A stretch of 64,000 nucleotides of DNA from Acinetobacter oleivorans DR1 (GTDB lineage: Bacteria; Pseudomonadota; Gammaproteobacteria; Pseudomonadales; Moraxellaceae): NCBI RefSeq assembly GCF_000196795.1, contig NC_014259.1, positions 992,001-1,056,000 of the forward strand, given 5' to 3'. This document shows positions 17,239 to 26,356 of the stretch, one piece after another (position 1 is the stretch's first letter; each line of letters begins with the position of its first letter). A program made the position numbers and the translations under genes. The notes below the pieces were generated by a model. That model had not been told where the DNA came from. It saw nothing but the letters and a program-made list of their open reading frames with translations, and did no database searches.

Positions 17239-17418
17239 ATGACTGAGCAACAGCCAAAACAGAAAAAGGCTTTGGTGAAATTGCCATTCCCAATGCCGAA
17301 TGAAAGCAATCAAGCCGACGATGCGGTACACAACCAAGTACGTCCTAAACCAGAGCAATACGCAGATAGAACGTGGATGCCTCCACGTGGTACGCGTCGT
17401 TCTATGGGAAAACGCTAA
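17239..17418 (+). CDS. Small basic hypothetical protein (59 aa)
   Basis: A short ORF with ATG at 17239 and TAA at 17416-17418, directly followed by a strong terminator. It encodes a Lys/Pro/Arg-rich soluble protein starting MTEQQPKQKKALVKLPFPMP and ending in RGTRRSMGKR. GAGAATG lies just upstream. Its Gln/Pro-rich start, clean stop-terminator spacing and strictly intergenic position support a real gene. I know no function; the basic C-terminus suggests RNA, ribosome or DNA binding, which is only inference. Confidence 0.65.
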   Translation: MTEQQPKQKKALVKLPFPMPNESNQADDAVHNQVRPKPEQYADRTWMPPRGTRRSMGKR

Positions 17419-17423
17419 TTTTG

Positions 17424-17450
17424 AAAAACAGGCAATATGCCTGTTTTTTT
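17424..17450. terminator. Bidirectional terminator
   Basis: AAAAACAGGCA-ATA-TGCCTGTTTTTTT serves the 59-residue ORF and the convergent diguanylate cyclase gene. Confidence 0.9.
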
Positions 17451-18888
17451 ATTGATTGAGTAAAATTTCCTGATAATAACTTTTTTTCTTTTGATACATG
17501 TGATGGTCCGCTCGCTTTAACATGTCCTCAATTTGCTCATTTGTTTGAGTGGTTGCATGTCCAATTGCGATGCTAATTGGGTGACTTGAATAATATTGAT
17601 TGTCGATATTAAAAAGTTCCTGAATGGTTTGAAGCACAATGAGAACATTCGCCTCATCTGCCCCCGGCATTAAAATCACGAATTCATCGCCACCTATTCT
17701 AGAAGCCGTATAGGGCGTATTTAAAATGGCCTGACTTAAAATATTTCCAACGCGACGCAATAAACCATCCCCAATATCATGACCAAACTGATCATTGGTT
17801 TCTTTTAATCCATTCATATCTAAGAAAATTGAAGAAACAGGGCGAATAATGCTTCGGTTTAAACGATTCAGTTCTTCTGTAAAAAAAGCGCGGTTATATA
17901 GTTTGGTAAGAACATCGTGTTGTCCTAAATATTCAAGGTAGTTTTCCGCTTTTTTTCGCGCGGTAATATCGGTAAGTGCAACTTGTACAAGTCCCCAAGT
18001 CTCTTCATATCCGGGAAAAACGGTAAATTGAAGCAAGACATTTCTTATTTGGCCATCTAAAGCGTAGTTAATGGCTTCACGTTTATGATGAATATTACCT
18101 TGCCATAATTCGATGAGTTGTTCCCGAAAGGTTTCAATCATCTCTTCAGCAAAAACCTTATGTGTATTTCTGAAAAGTGTGGATTTATCAGGAGCCTTAA
18201 ATAAATCGAGAGTTGCCTGATTAACATCTAAAATCAGAATATCTTCTATACACTGGCGGACAAATTCAGGGTGAACATCTAGAAAAGTTCTAAAGTCTTC
18301 AATTCCCAATAGCCTAAGTTGATCAATTCTATTTTTTATACGACTGAAATCTTCAACCCAAAGAGACGTGGGTGAGTAGATAAACATGGATTCAGCTAAG
18401 CGACGATTTTTTTCTTCTTCACGAAGCGCATTTTGATAAGGCGTTATGTCTTCGGTGGTAATTAATACACGTTCAAAAGTCGATTCAGAACCGGGTAAAA
18501 TTGATCCTCTTAACTGAACATCAATACGTTTGCCCGATAAAGTGTAATTTACAGTCGTGCTTGAAAAATGGGTTTTACCATTCCATAGTTCCTCTAATTC
18601 ATTAATATGGGATTCAAACATCTCTTTTTTAAAAATGAGATTTAAACTCGAATATAGCTCTTCGTGAGTTTTTGCTTCAAAAAGTTCTAAGGTTTTTTGA
18701 TTCACACGAACAATTTTAATTTTATGGGCACATTCAATAATTAAATTTTTATTTTGGCTTAAAAATTCATGGAGGTTTTCAATACCTTGATTTCTCCATA
18801 GATCAAATTGTTGTTTAACTTCACTGAAATCCTCAATCCACATTGGAATTGGGCTAAGGTCAAAAATTGAAGAATCTAAAGTTTCCAT
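17449..18888 (-). CDS. Diguanylate cyclase with two tandem PAS-like domains
   Basis: 479 residues. Two related sensor modules (about 8-155 and 168-317) each open with an SP-x-x-x-W-(I/V)-EDFS motif and end in a DIT segment, so the N-terminal half is an internal duplication of PAS type. The C-terminal GGDEF domain (about 325-475) has the intact active site GGDEF at 399-403 and FLDMNGLKETND, so it should make c-di-GMP. The RxxD inhibitory site expected just before GGDEF is replaced by NTPY, suggesting no product inhibition. There is no EAL domain and no membrane helix; it should be cytoplasmic. It is monocistronic. Confidence 0.9.
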   Translation of the reverse strand: METLDSSIFDLSPIPMWIEDFSEVKQQFDLWRNQGIENLHEFLSQNKNLIIECAHKIKIVRVNQKTLELFEAKTHEELYSSLNLIFKKEMFESHINELEELWNGKTHFSSTTVNYTLSGKRIDVQLRGSILPGSESTFERVLITTEDITPYQNALREEEKNRRLAESMFIYSPTSLWVEDFSRIKNRIDQLRLLGIEDFRTFLDVHPEFVRQCIEDILILDVNQATLDLFKAPDKSTLFRNTHKVFAEEMIETFREQLIELWQGNIHHKREAINYALDGQIRNVLLQFTVFPGYEETWGLVQVALTDITARKKAENYLEYLGQHDVLTKLYNRAFFTEELNRLNRSIIRPVSSIFLDMNGLKETNDQFGHDIGDGLLRRVGNILSQAILNTPYTASRIGGDEFVILMPGADEANVLIVLQTIQELFNIDNQYYSSHPISIAIGHATTQTNEQIEDMLKRADHHMYQKKKSYYQEILLNQ

Positions 18889-19021
18889 ATGTTTCTTTAA
18901 GTATTCAGTTCGCCTTAAAGTATAATGAGAAAAATTAAGATTTGGGAATATAAAGAACTTAAATTTATTAGAATAATTAAAAATAAGAAAATTAAATGTA
19001 AGTAAAAATAAAATAATGAGA

Positions 19022-19040
19022 AAGCAGATATTATCTGCTT
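19022..19040 (-). terminator. Terminator after the macro-like gene
   Basis: AAGCAGATA-T-TATCTGCTT is a near-perfect palindrome 24 bases beyond the minus-strand stop, followed in that direction by a T-rich tract. Moderate strength. Confidence 0.55.
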
Positions 19041-19063
19041 AGCTCATAAGTTTATTAGAGAAA

Positions 19064-19855
19064 TTAACGATTAATAGGGTGGTCAATATTCTTTTCACCA
19101 CGCCATAATTTGATAAAGTCTTGCTCGTCAAAATCATAAAGTTCCATGAGTGCAACCACTGCGCTCACAAAAATCATGGCCCCCTCAGAGTTTCCATGCA
19201 GGTCAAAAATTTTACCATTGAGCTTACCTAAAATATCACTAAGCTCATGATCGCGGCCTCGGCCATAACGATCCCGAGGGTATAGCTCTTCATTTAAAAC
19301 AATAAGAGCAATTGCTTTTTCAGCAGCTGATAAATCTGTTTTATCTAAGGCTTCTTCAAAAGATTCACTTCCATGATTGAAGTAAAAAATTACTTCATCA
19401 TTAATGAAACTTTTTACCATCTTTTGAGTTAATGTTGGAAATTGAGAAACTGCATTATCTTCAACATAAGGTTTAAAAGATTCTGGAAAGATAACGTTGT
19501 GATCGATATCTTTAAAGAGTGGTGCAATTTCAGAGACTTTATAACCTGCAATGCCACAACCTAAAGCAGTGACAAAATATTTCATTTTAGGATGATTTTT
19601 TGCATATATCTTAAAATCTTCAACGTAGTGCTCGATTTGTGAAAGAGGCATTTGTTGAATATGTTCATTTAAAGTTGGAATTGCAAAGCTTTGACCAGCC
19701 CAGCCGCGCCCCACACCTTCAACTGCTCCGAAGTGTTGACTGGCAACGCGTGCTGCGCCGCTACCATGCTGTCCAGCAAGGTTACTACCAAATACAAAAA
19801 CTGTATCTTCTGGAAGTTCGGTTACAATACTTTCATCATGATATTGATAGGTCAT
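19064..19855 (-). CDS. Macro-domain-like protein (A1S_2505-type phage non-structural family)
   Basis: 263 residues. The first half has the motif FVFGSNLAGQHGSGAARVA (about 20-38), GWAGQSFAIPT (51-61) and FVTALGCGIAGYKVSEIAPLF (94-114), a pattern shared with phage non-structural proteins and reminiscent of macro (ADP-ribose-binding) domains. I recall the name A1S_2505 family for it. The second half (about 140-263) is acidic and not recognised. Role unknown: binding or hydrolysis of an ADP-ribose-like ligand is inference. It is a single gene between a diguanylate cyclase and uvrB, with no other phage gene nearby. Confidence 0.7.
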   Translation of the reverse strand: MTYQYHDESIVTELPEDTVFVFGSNLAGQHGSGAARVASQHFGAVEGVGRGWAGQSFAIPTLNEHIQQMPLSQIEHYVEDFKIYAKNHPKMKYFVTALGCGIAGYKVSEIAPLFKDIDHNVIFPESFKPYVEDNAVSQFPTLTQKMVKSFINDEVIFYFNHGSESFEEALDKTDLSAAEKAIALIVLNEELYPRDRYGRGRDHELSDILGKLNGKIFDLHGNSEGAMIFVSAVVALMELYDFDEQDFIKLWRGEKNIDHPINR

Positions 19856-20035
19856 GGTTATGCTTTTTATTTAATGGATAGCTTCATGTTGCAACTGATT
19901 ATAGTATTGGTCAAGTGTTAAGATGCTTAATCTTTTACATTGAATTTCCAACTCAATTTGCACTTTAAATTAAGATAAAAATCCCCATTAAAAGGGGAGA
20001 CGTTAAATTCAATTTTTTCATAAAGAGAGATAACT

Positions 20036-22057
20036 TTGAACGAAAATCAACCTTTTGATTTGGTCACTCATTATCAGCCAGCAGGTGATCAGCCACAGGC
20101 AATTGAAAAGCTGGTCAATGGTATCGAGCATGGTTTTCGTAATCAGTTATTGCTAGGGGTAACTGGCTCAGGTAAGACCTATACCATGGCAAATGTGATC
20201 GCTCAAACACAGCGCCCTACAATTGTGATGGCTCATAACAAAACTTTGGCTGCCCAACTTTATGGTGAGTTTAAATCTTTCTTCCCTAATAATGCGGTTG
20301 AATATTTTGTAAGTTATTACGATTACTACCAGCCAGAGGCTTACGTTCCATCTTCGGATACGTTCATCGAAAAAGATGCAGCTATTAATGATCACATTGA
20401 CCAGATGCGATTATCTGCAACACGAGCTTTATTAGAACGTCGCGATGCAATTATTGTGGCATCGGTGTCTGCAATTTATGGTTTGGGTGATCCAAATGCT
20501 TATATGCAAATGTTGCTGCATGTGGTCGAGGGTGACCGAGTAAGCCGTGATGAAATCATCCGTCGTTTGGTTGAAATGCAATATACGCGTAATGAACTTG
20601 AGTTCTTACGTGGTACATATCGAATTCGTGGTGAAATTATTGATATTTTCCCAGCAGAATCTGATCAACATGCCATTCGAATTGAACTATTTGATGATGA
20701 GGTCGACTCAATCCGTTGGTTTGACCCGCTTACAGGTAAAATGGTTCGTAAAGTTTCTCGGGTAACGATTTATCCGAAAAGCCACTACGTAACACCGAAA
20801 GATCATTTAACGCGTGCGATTGATACAATTAAGGATGAATTACAAGATCAACTTAAATTTTTCCGTGAACATGACAAATTACTCGAAGCACAGCGTATTG
20901 AGCAACGGACACGTTACGATCTGGAAATGATGCAACAGCTGGGTTATACCAATGGTATCGAAAACTACTCACGTCATTTGTCGGGACGACCATCTGGTGA
21001 AGCTCCGCCGACTTTATTCGACTATATTCCAGAAGATGCTTTACTGATTATTGATGAATCACACGTTACCGTTCCACAAATTGGAGCGATGTATAAAGGT
21101 GACCGATCGCGTAAAGAAAACTTAGTAAACTATGGCTTCCGTTTACCAAGTGCGCTTGATAACCGTCCTATGAAATTTGAAGAGTGGGAACGTATTGTAC
21201 CGACCACCATTTTTGTAAGTGCAACACCTGCTAAATATGAATTAGAAAAGTCAGACCAAATCGTTGAACAGGTGGTACGTCCAACAGGTCTCATCGACCC
21301 TGAAATTGAGATTCGTCCTGTCTTAACCCAAGTGGATGATGTTCTTTCTGAAATTAATATTCGTAAGAGTTTGAATGAAAGGGTATTAATTACGACTTTA
21401 ACGAAGCGTATGGCAGAAGATCTGACTTCATATTTAAAAGAATATGGCGTTAAGGTGGCTTATCTCCACTCAGATATTGATACGGTTGAACGTGTCAAAA
21501 TTATTCATGAATTACGTACAGGCGTATTTGATGTTTTAGTCGGTATTAACCTGCTACGTGAAGGTCTGGATATGCCAGAAGTTTCTTTGGTCGCTATTTT
21601 AGATGCAGATAAAGAGGGCTTTTTACGTTCGGAACGTTCACTTATTCAGACAATTGGTCGTGCTGCGCGTAATGTAAAAGGTAAAGCAATTTTATATGCT
21701 GACCGAATTACTGACTCTATGCAAAAGGCAATAGATGAAACTGATCGTCGTAGAGCCAAGCAAATTGAATTTAATGAGTTGCATGGTATTACGCCTCGTA
21801 GTGCGGTTCGTCAGGCTGTCAAAGAAATTGACTCGGGTGAGGTACTTTCAGATGACGAGATTGATGAAAAAGTACTTGAACAAGCACAAGCATTGAGTGC
21901 CGATGAAAGACATATTCTTTCAGACCCTAAATTGTTTACTAAACATATTACTAAGCTTGAAAAAGACATGTTAAAGGCCTCGAAAGATTTACAGTTTGAG
22001 CAAGCAGCGCGGATACGTGATGAAATTCTTCGATTAAAAGCGCAGATGTTGCAATAA
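20036..22057 (+). CDS. uvrB: Excinuclease ABC subunit B
   Basis: Damage-verifying helicase-like ATPase of nucleotide excision repair that receives DNA from UvrA2 and recruits UvrC. Walker A GVTGSGKTYT (about 41-50), the beta-hairpin region YYDYYQPEAY, DESH, the QTIGRAARN motif and a C-terminal UVR helix pair (about 635-670) are present. 673 residues is canonical. The start is TTG at 20036 with AGAGAGATAAC in front. No LexA-type site is expected in Acinetobacter and none was identified with confidence. Confidence 0.98.
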   Translation: MNENQPFDLVTHYQPAGDQPQAIEKLVNGIEHGFRNQLLLGVTGSGKTYTMANVIAQTQRPTIVMAHNKTLAAQLYGEFKSFFPNNAVEYFVSYYDYYQPEAYVPSSDTFIEKDAAINDHIDQMRLSATRALLERRDAIIVASVSAIYGLGDPNAYMQMLLHVVEGDRVSRDEIIRRLVEMQYTRNELEFLRGTYRIRGEIIDIFPAESDQHAIRIELFDDEVDSIRWFDPLTGKMVRKVSRVTIYPKSHYVTPKDHLTRAIDTIKDELQDQLKFFREHDKLLEAQRIEQRTRYDLEMMQQLGYTNGIENYSRHLSGRPSGEAPPTLFDYIPEDALLIIDESHVTVPQIGAMYKGDRSRKENLVNYGFRLPSALDNRPMKFEEWERIVPTTIFVSATPAKYELEKSDQIVEQVVRPTGLIDPEIEIRPVLTQVDDVLSEINIRKSLNERVLITTLTKRMAEDLTSYLKEYGVKVAYLHSDIDTVERVKIIHELRTGVFDVLVGINLLREGLDMPEVSLVAILDADKEGFLRSERSLIQTIGRAARNVKGKAILYADRITDSMQKAIDETDRRRAKQIEFNELHGITPRSAVRQAVKEIDSGEVLSDDEIDEKVLEQAQALSADERHILSDPKLFTKHITKLEKDMLKASKDLQFEQAARIRDEILRLKAQMLQ

Positions 22058-22150
22058 ATGAATACATAACGCTACATAATGTGTTTAAAAAACAAGCTAC
22101 TGTAGATATTTGAGTTCTTTTGTATTCACAACTAATCGTTGAGGGCAACA

Positions 22151-22738
22151 ATGGCATTTCGAAATAATGTTCCGCAAGCCAGTTGGCGTTTGGCTAAAAT
22201 TGCGTTAGGCGGTGTCGTTTTGGCTGGTTTAGCTGTTGGAACCTATGTCTATGCTCAGCCGAAACCCTTGCAAACTGTTTATAAAGTTGAACTGGACCGA
22301 TATTTAGGTGTTTGGTATGAAGTCGCGCGTAAGCCTGCATTTTTCCAAAAAAAATGTGCTTATAACGTATCTGCTACTTACACCTTAAATGAAAATGGAA
22401 ATGTGGTTGTAGATAATCGCTGCTATGACAATAGAAAACAATTACAGCAATCTATTGGTGAAGCCTTCGTGGTTAACCCGCCATATAACAGCAAATTGAA
22501 GGTGAGTTTCTTACCGGAAGCTGTGCGATGGATTCCAGTTATTCGTGGAGATTACTGGATTTTAAAAATAGATGAAGACTATCAAACTGTTTTAGTGGGA
22601 GAACCTTCTCGTAAATATCTTTGGGTATTATCAAGAACTCCTCATCCTGAACAAGAAGTAGTGGATGAATATCTAAATTATGCAAAAACATTAGGTTTTG
22701 ATATTCGTGATATTATCCGTACAGAACATAAAGAATAA
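22151..22738 (+). CDS. Blc-type bacterial lipocalin
   Basis: The protein (about 195 residues from ATG 22151, with GAGGGCAAC as ribosome binding site) has the lipocalin signature LGVWYEVARKPAFFQKKC and the C-terminal LWVLSRTPHPE strand of Blc. Lipocalins of this group bind fatty acids or lysophospholipids at the outer membrane. Unlike E. coli Blc there is no lipobox Cys. The N-terminus instead has a hydrophobic segment (about 14-36) ending VYAQP, so it may be a cleaved periplasmic or anchored form. Confidence 0.85.
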   Translation: MAFRNNVPQASWRLAKIALGGVVLAGLAVGTYVYAQPKPLQTVYKVELDRYLGVWYEVARKPAFFQKKCAYNVSATYTLNENGNVVVDNRCYDNRKQLQQSIGEAFVVNPPYNSKLKVSFLPEAVRWIPVIRGDYWILKIDEDYQTVLVGEPSRKYLWVLSRTPHPEQEVVDEYLNYAKTLGFDIRDIIRTEHKE

Positions 22739-22757
22739 ATGTAAATGTCTGATTAAG

Positions 22758-22787
22758 AGAAAACCATGTTTTCACATGGTTTTTTCT
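22758..22787 (+). terminator. Terminator after the lipocalin gene
   Basis: AAAACCATG, short loop, CATGGTTTTTTC followed by more T. Confidence 0.8.
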
Positions 22788-22851
22788 TTTTTATAGTGGA
22801 TAAATCAAGTATTGTGGTGAGCTATTTTTACTAAAGTCTAAGAGGGTGGTG

Positions 22852-23796
22852 ATGTTTAAGGGCGTGAGCTTGTCTGTCATGGCATCTGTCACTTTTGGTG
22901 TACTTTATTTTTATACTCAATTGTTAGGCCAGCTTGATAGTGAACAAACTTTCGGATGGCGGATTATTGCAACAATCCCATTTCTAACTTTGTTTATGTG
23001 GTGGAGTGGCGATTTAGCGTATATCAAAAATATCTACCAGCGTATTTTGGCTAAGCCATCTTTATTATTATTGTTAATCACAACCTCCGTTTTAACTTCA
23101 GTCCAACTTTGGCTGTTTTTATGGGGGCCTATGCATGGGCGAGGCCTACAAGTATCTTTAGGATATTTTCTATTGCCACTTGTTTTAGTATTGGCTGGCA
23201 GTGTGCTATATGGCGAAAAAATATCAAAATTTCAATGGGTCGCAATTATTCTTGCTGTCATTGGCGTGGGCCATGAAATCTGGCGTTTAGGAAGTATTGC
23301 TTGGGAAACTGCATTGGTTGCGGTTGGCTATTCTGCCTACTTTTTATTGCGTAAAAAAATTAAAACAGACAATTTAGGCGGCTTTTGGTGGGACTTAGTC
23401 ATTATTTTGCCGATTGCGATTTATTTAACCCATACAGGTTTACTCCCTTATAGCAAATTTATAGATCAACCGAGTCTTGCTTTGATCATTATTGGGCTTG
23501 GAATTTTAAGTGCTATTGGTTTGGGAAGTTATATTCTGGCAAGCCGCTTTTTACCCTTAGTTGTGTTTGGCCTTTTAGGGTATTTGGAACCAGTTTTGCT
23601 TGCTTTAGCTTCCCTAGTTTTAGGGGAGAGTATTGGCCAAGAAGAATGGTTTACTTATATTCCGATCTGGTGTGCAGTATTTGTACTCGTTTTAGAAGGT
23701 GCGGTTCACCTTTATCACCAACGTCAAAAAGCCAAAAATTTGCAGCTAAACGTCGCAAAATATCAAAAAAGATTAAAAAATGATGCTCACGATTAG
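22852..23796 (+). CDS. rarD: EamA-family transporter RarD
   Basis: A ten-helix drug/metabolite transporter of the EamA family, about 315 residues. The start KGVSLSVMASVTFGVLYFYTQLL and the central GWRIIATIPFLTLFM match RarD proteins, and the C-terminal GYLEPVLLALASLVLGE is the second EamA repeat signature. The substrate is unknown despite the historical chloramphenicol-sensitivity name. I start at ATG 22852, 5 bases after GAGGG; two GTG codons immediately before it are alternatives. The tail is basic (HQRQKAKN..KYQKRLKN). Confidence 0.82.
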   Translation: MFKGVSLSVMASVTFGVLYFYTQLLGQLDSEQTFGWRIIATIPFLTLFMWWSGDLAYIKNIYQRILAKPSLLLLLITTSVLTSVQLWLFLWGPMHGRGLQVSLGYFLLPLVLVLAGSVLYGEKISKFQWVAIILAVIGVGHEIWRLGSIAWETALVAVGYSAYFLLRKKIKTDNLGGFWWDLVIILPIAIYLTHTGLLPYSKFIDQPSLALIIIGLGILSAIGLGSYILASRFLPLVVFGLLGYLEPVLLALASLVLGESIGQEEWFTYIPIWCAVFVLVLEGAVHLYHQRQKAKNLQLNVAKYQKRLKNDAHD

Positions 23797-24012
23797 AGCA
23801 TCAGAATCTAAAAAGTAAGAAAAAGCAAAAATTTAGCTGCTTTAAACAATAAGATAATAAAAAATAATTATAGGTATTTTATGAATTTATGATGAATTTT
23901 AGGAAAATCTAGCCACTAACGTCAGCTTTTGATTCATTCTTGTCGATAATTCCATTACAATTACGGGGTTTAAAAAATCACGCCTAGATATAATTAATTA
24001 GAGGACGTATCT

Positions 24013-25470
24013 GTGAGCAAAGACACTATCATCGCCCTGCATGCTGAACACCAAGGCCGTTGGAAAAACCGTGAAGAAATCGCGGAACGTATGATTGCCG
24101 TAATCGGTCAATTATACCGTGAAAAAAATATTGTCGTATCTGTTTACGGTCGCTCTTTAATTAACCGTTCTGTTATTCAAATTTTGAAAACTCACCGTCG
24201 TACACGTGTTGTAGATGTTGAGCTTTCTGTTGTAAATACATTTCCAATTTTAGAAGCTTTAGCAAAAGTTGAAAACATTGGTTCTGCAGAAGTTGATATC
24301 GGTAAACTTGCAGTTGAATATAAAGAAAAAGGCGGTGATGTTGACGCTTTTGTTGCTCAAGCAGTTGAGTCAATTAAAGGTAGTGCAACTTCTGAACAGC
24401 CTAAAGATGTAGTTCTTTATGGTTTTGGTCGTATTGGCCGTATCTTGGCTCGTTTAATCATTAGCCAATCAGGTTTAGGTCGTGGCCTAAGCCTTAAAGC
24501 AATCGTTGTGCGTAAATCTTCTGATGGCGATTTAGCAAAACGTGCTTCTTTACTTCGTCGTGACTCTATTCATGGCACTTTCGCTGGTACAATCGCTGTT
24601 GATGAAGAAAACGAAGCAATCATTGCTAACGGTAACTTCATTAAAGTGATTTATGCATCAAGCCCAAGTGAAGTTGACTATACTGAATACGGTATTCAAA
24701 ACGCGCTTTTAATCGATAACACTGGTAAATGGCGTGATGCTGAAGGTCTGAGCCAACACTTGAAATGCCCAGGCGTTGCACGTGTTGTATTGACTGCACC
24801 AAGTAAAGGCGAAATGAAAAACGTTGTATTTGGCGTAAACAACACAGATATCTTAGATGAAGACAAAATCATCTCTGCTGCAAGTTGTACAACAAATGCA
24901 ATTACTCCAATTCTTAAAGTATTGGATGACAAATATAAAGTTCTTAACGGTCACGTTGAAACTGTTCACTCATTTACAAATGACCAGAACTTAATTGATA
25001 ACTACCATAAAGCAGATCGTCGTGGTCGTGCAGCTACATTGAACATGGTTATTACTGAAACTGGTGCTGCTAAAGCTGTTGCTAAAGCATTACCTGCATT
25101 GAAAGGTAAGTTAACTGGTAACTCTGTACGTGTTCCTACGCCAAACGTATCTCTTGCTATCTTGAACTTAACGCTTGATAAAGAAGTTGATCGTGAAGAA
25201 GTGAACGAATACATTCGTCAAATTTCGATTAACTCTAGCCTTCAAGGTCAAATTGGTTATACCAACTCGACTGAAGTTGTATCGAGTGACTTTATCGGTT
25301 CTCGTACTGCTGGTGTGTATGATGCTCAAGCAACGATTACTTCTGGTAACCGTTTAACTGCTTATGTTTGGTACGATAACGAAGTTGGTTATAGCTGTCA
25401 GGTATTACGTATCGCTGAACAAATGTGCGGCGTAAGTTACAAAAAAATTCCAGCAGAATTGAATGCTTAA
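24013..25470 (+). CDS. Glyceraldehyde-3-phosphate dehydrogenase with N-terminal extension
   Basis: 485 residues: an unusual N-terminal region of about 130 residues (helical, no recognised domain) followed by a complete GAPDH. The Rossmann motif GFGRIGRILARL is at about 137-148, and the catalytic Cys lies in SAASCTTNAITP, with the downstream WYDNEVGYSCQV block. Long GAPDH forms of this type are known in Pseudomonas and Acinetobacter and are thought to serve mainly gluconeogenesis, since these bacteria lack a full glycolysis. The start is GTG 24013 with GAGGA upstream. It is monocistronic and ends in a terminator. Confidence 0.92.
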   Translation: MSKDTIIALHAEHQGRWKNREEIAERMIAVIGQLYREKNIVVSVYGRSLINRSVIQILKTHRRTRVVDVELSVVNTFPILEALAKVENIGSAEVDIGKLAVEYKEKGGDVDAFVAQAVESIKGSATSEQPKDVVLYGFGRIGRILARLIISQSGLGRGLSLKAIVVRKSSDGDLAKRASLLRRDSIHGTFAGTIAVDEENEAIIANGNFIKVIYASSPSEVDYTEYGIQNALLIDNTGKWRDAEGLSQHLKCPGVARVVLTAPSKGEMKNVVFGVNNTDILDEDKIISAASCTTNAITPILKVLDDKYKVLNGHVETVHSFTNDQNLIDNYHKADRRGRAATLNMVITETGAAKAVAKALPALKGKLTGNSVRVPTPNVSLAILNLTLDKEVDREEVNEYIRQISINSSLQGQIGYTNSTEVVSSDFIGSRTAGVYDAQATITSGNRLTAYVWYDNEVGYSCQVLRIAEQMCGVSYKKIPAELNA

Positions 25471-25501
25471 GATCATTTAACGATCTATAAAAGATTTTCA
25501 C

Positions 25502-25532
25502 AAAAAGACCCAGTTTAGACTGGGTTTTTTTA
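25502..25532 (+). terminator. Terminator after the GAPDH gene
   Basis: GACCCAG-TTTAGA-CTGGGTTTTTTT. Confidence 0.85.
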
Positions 25533-25619
25533 CAACCGTACAAAATATATGCTGACTATTTTTTGTAAATAAATGAGAATAGGAATTAAGGAAAAAAAGA
25601 AAATAGTAAGGGATAGGAA

Positions 25620-26345
25620 TTGTCGCAGTTTAAACGTTTGTTGGTCGTTTTTATATTCATCATTATTGCCAATTTATGTGGTGTACTCATTGCAATATGG
25701 GTGTTTAAGCATTTTAATATTTACATTCCTTTGAAGAATCAAGCAGTTGCTATTGACTTGCAAGAACCTCTACAAGTTAAGGTTAAAGTACAAGATGCTT
25801 TAAACGTGGATGTAAAAGGGCGGGTAAATGCCAGTATTCCAATTGATGAGAAACTGAATATTCCATTAACCCAGACATTAACGCCACGTGTTTACTTCGA
25901 TAATATGGTGCCGATTAGCACCACCATTCCTGTCAAAGAAACATTAAAAGTTGAACAGAATTTACCAATCGATACGAAGGTTCAAGTGAGGGTTTTAGGA
26001 CGTGATATTACGTTACCATTAAAAGGAACAATTCCATTAAAACTTGATGTTCCGATTGATATTAATGTTCCGCTTGAGCAAAAGGTTCATTTAAAATTTG
26101 ATGCGCCAGTGCGGACGGTATTAAAAGAAAATTTACATATTCCTCTAAAAGCAAGATTGGATACTAATATTCCAATTGAGGGTAATTTGAATGTCCCTGT
26201 TAAAACAGCACTAAATGCTTCGGTTGATGTGAAAAACACATTGCCTGTGAAGATTGCAAATGGTGAGTTAAAAATTCCTCTGTCCACTATGCGATTAAAT
26301 CGGGTAGTGGGTTCAGAAACATCGCAGACAACAACTGATCAATAG
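25620..26345 (+). CDS. Membrane-anchored beta-repeat protein A, unknown function
   Basis: 241 residues, not recognised as a named family. One N-terminal membrane helix (about 7-29) is followed by about 190 residues of short alternating beta-like units of 10-14 residues, often of the form (I/V)P(I/L)-x-x-x-L-x-(I/V). PLKLDVPIDINVP at 139-151 is the clearest repeat. No Cys except one in the helix, no catalytic motif. The predicted topology is a periplasmic elongated beta structure tethered to the inner membrane. Start TTG 25620 after GGGATAGG. The next gene encodes a paralogue 11 bases downstream, so the two form an operon. Confidence 0.75.
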   Translation: MSQFKRLLVVFIFIIIANLCGVLIAIWVFKHFNIYIPLKNQAVAIDLQEPLQVKVKVQDALNVDVKGRVNASIPIDEKLNIPLTQTLTPRVYFDNMVPISTTIPVKETLKVEQNLPIDTKVQVRVLGRDITLPLKGTIPLKLDVPIDINVPLEQKVHLKFDAPVRTVLKENLHIPLKARLDTNIPIEGNLNVPVKTALNASVDVKNTLPVKIANGELKIPLSTMRLNRVVGSETSQTTTDQ

Positions 26346-26356
26346 GGTGAATAGTA

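Noticed and set aside
19939..19957. ATTGA-N9-TCAAT upstream of uvrB as an SOS-type operator
   Set aside because: Arms of five bases in AT-rich DNA are expected by chance, and the site does not convincingly fit the UmuDAb motif as I remember it.
23989..23994. TATAAT directly before the GAPDH gene as promoter
   Set aside because: No -35 at proper distance (GGGTTT at 17 bases) and transcription would start at the ribosome binding site.
25740..26290. Possible DNA tandem repeat or CRISPR-like array
   Set aside because: The periodicity is only in the protein; DNA units differ in sequence and spacing.
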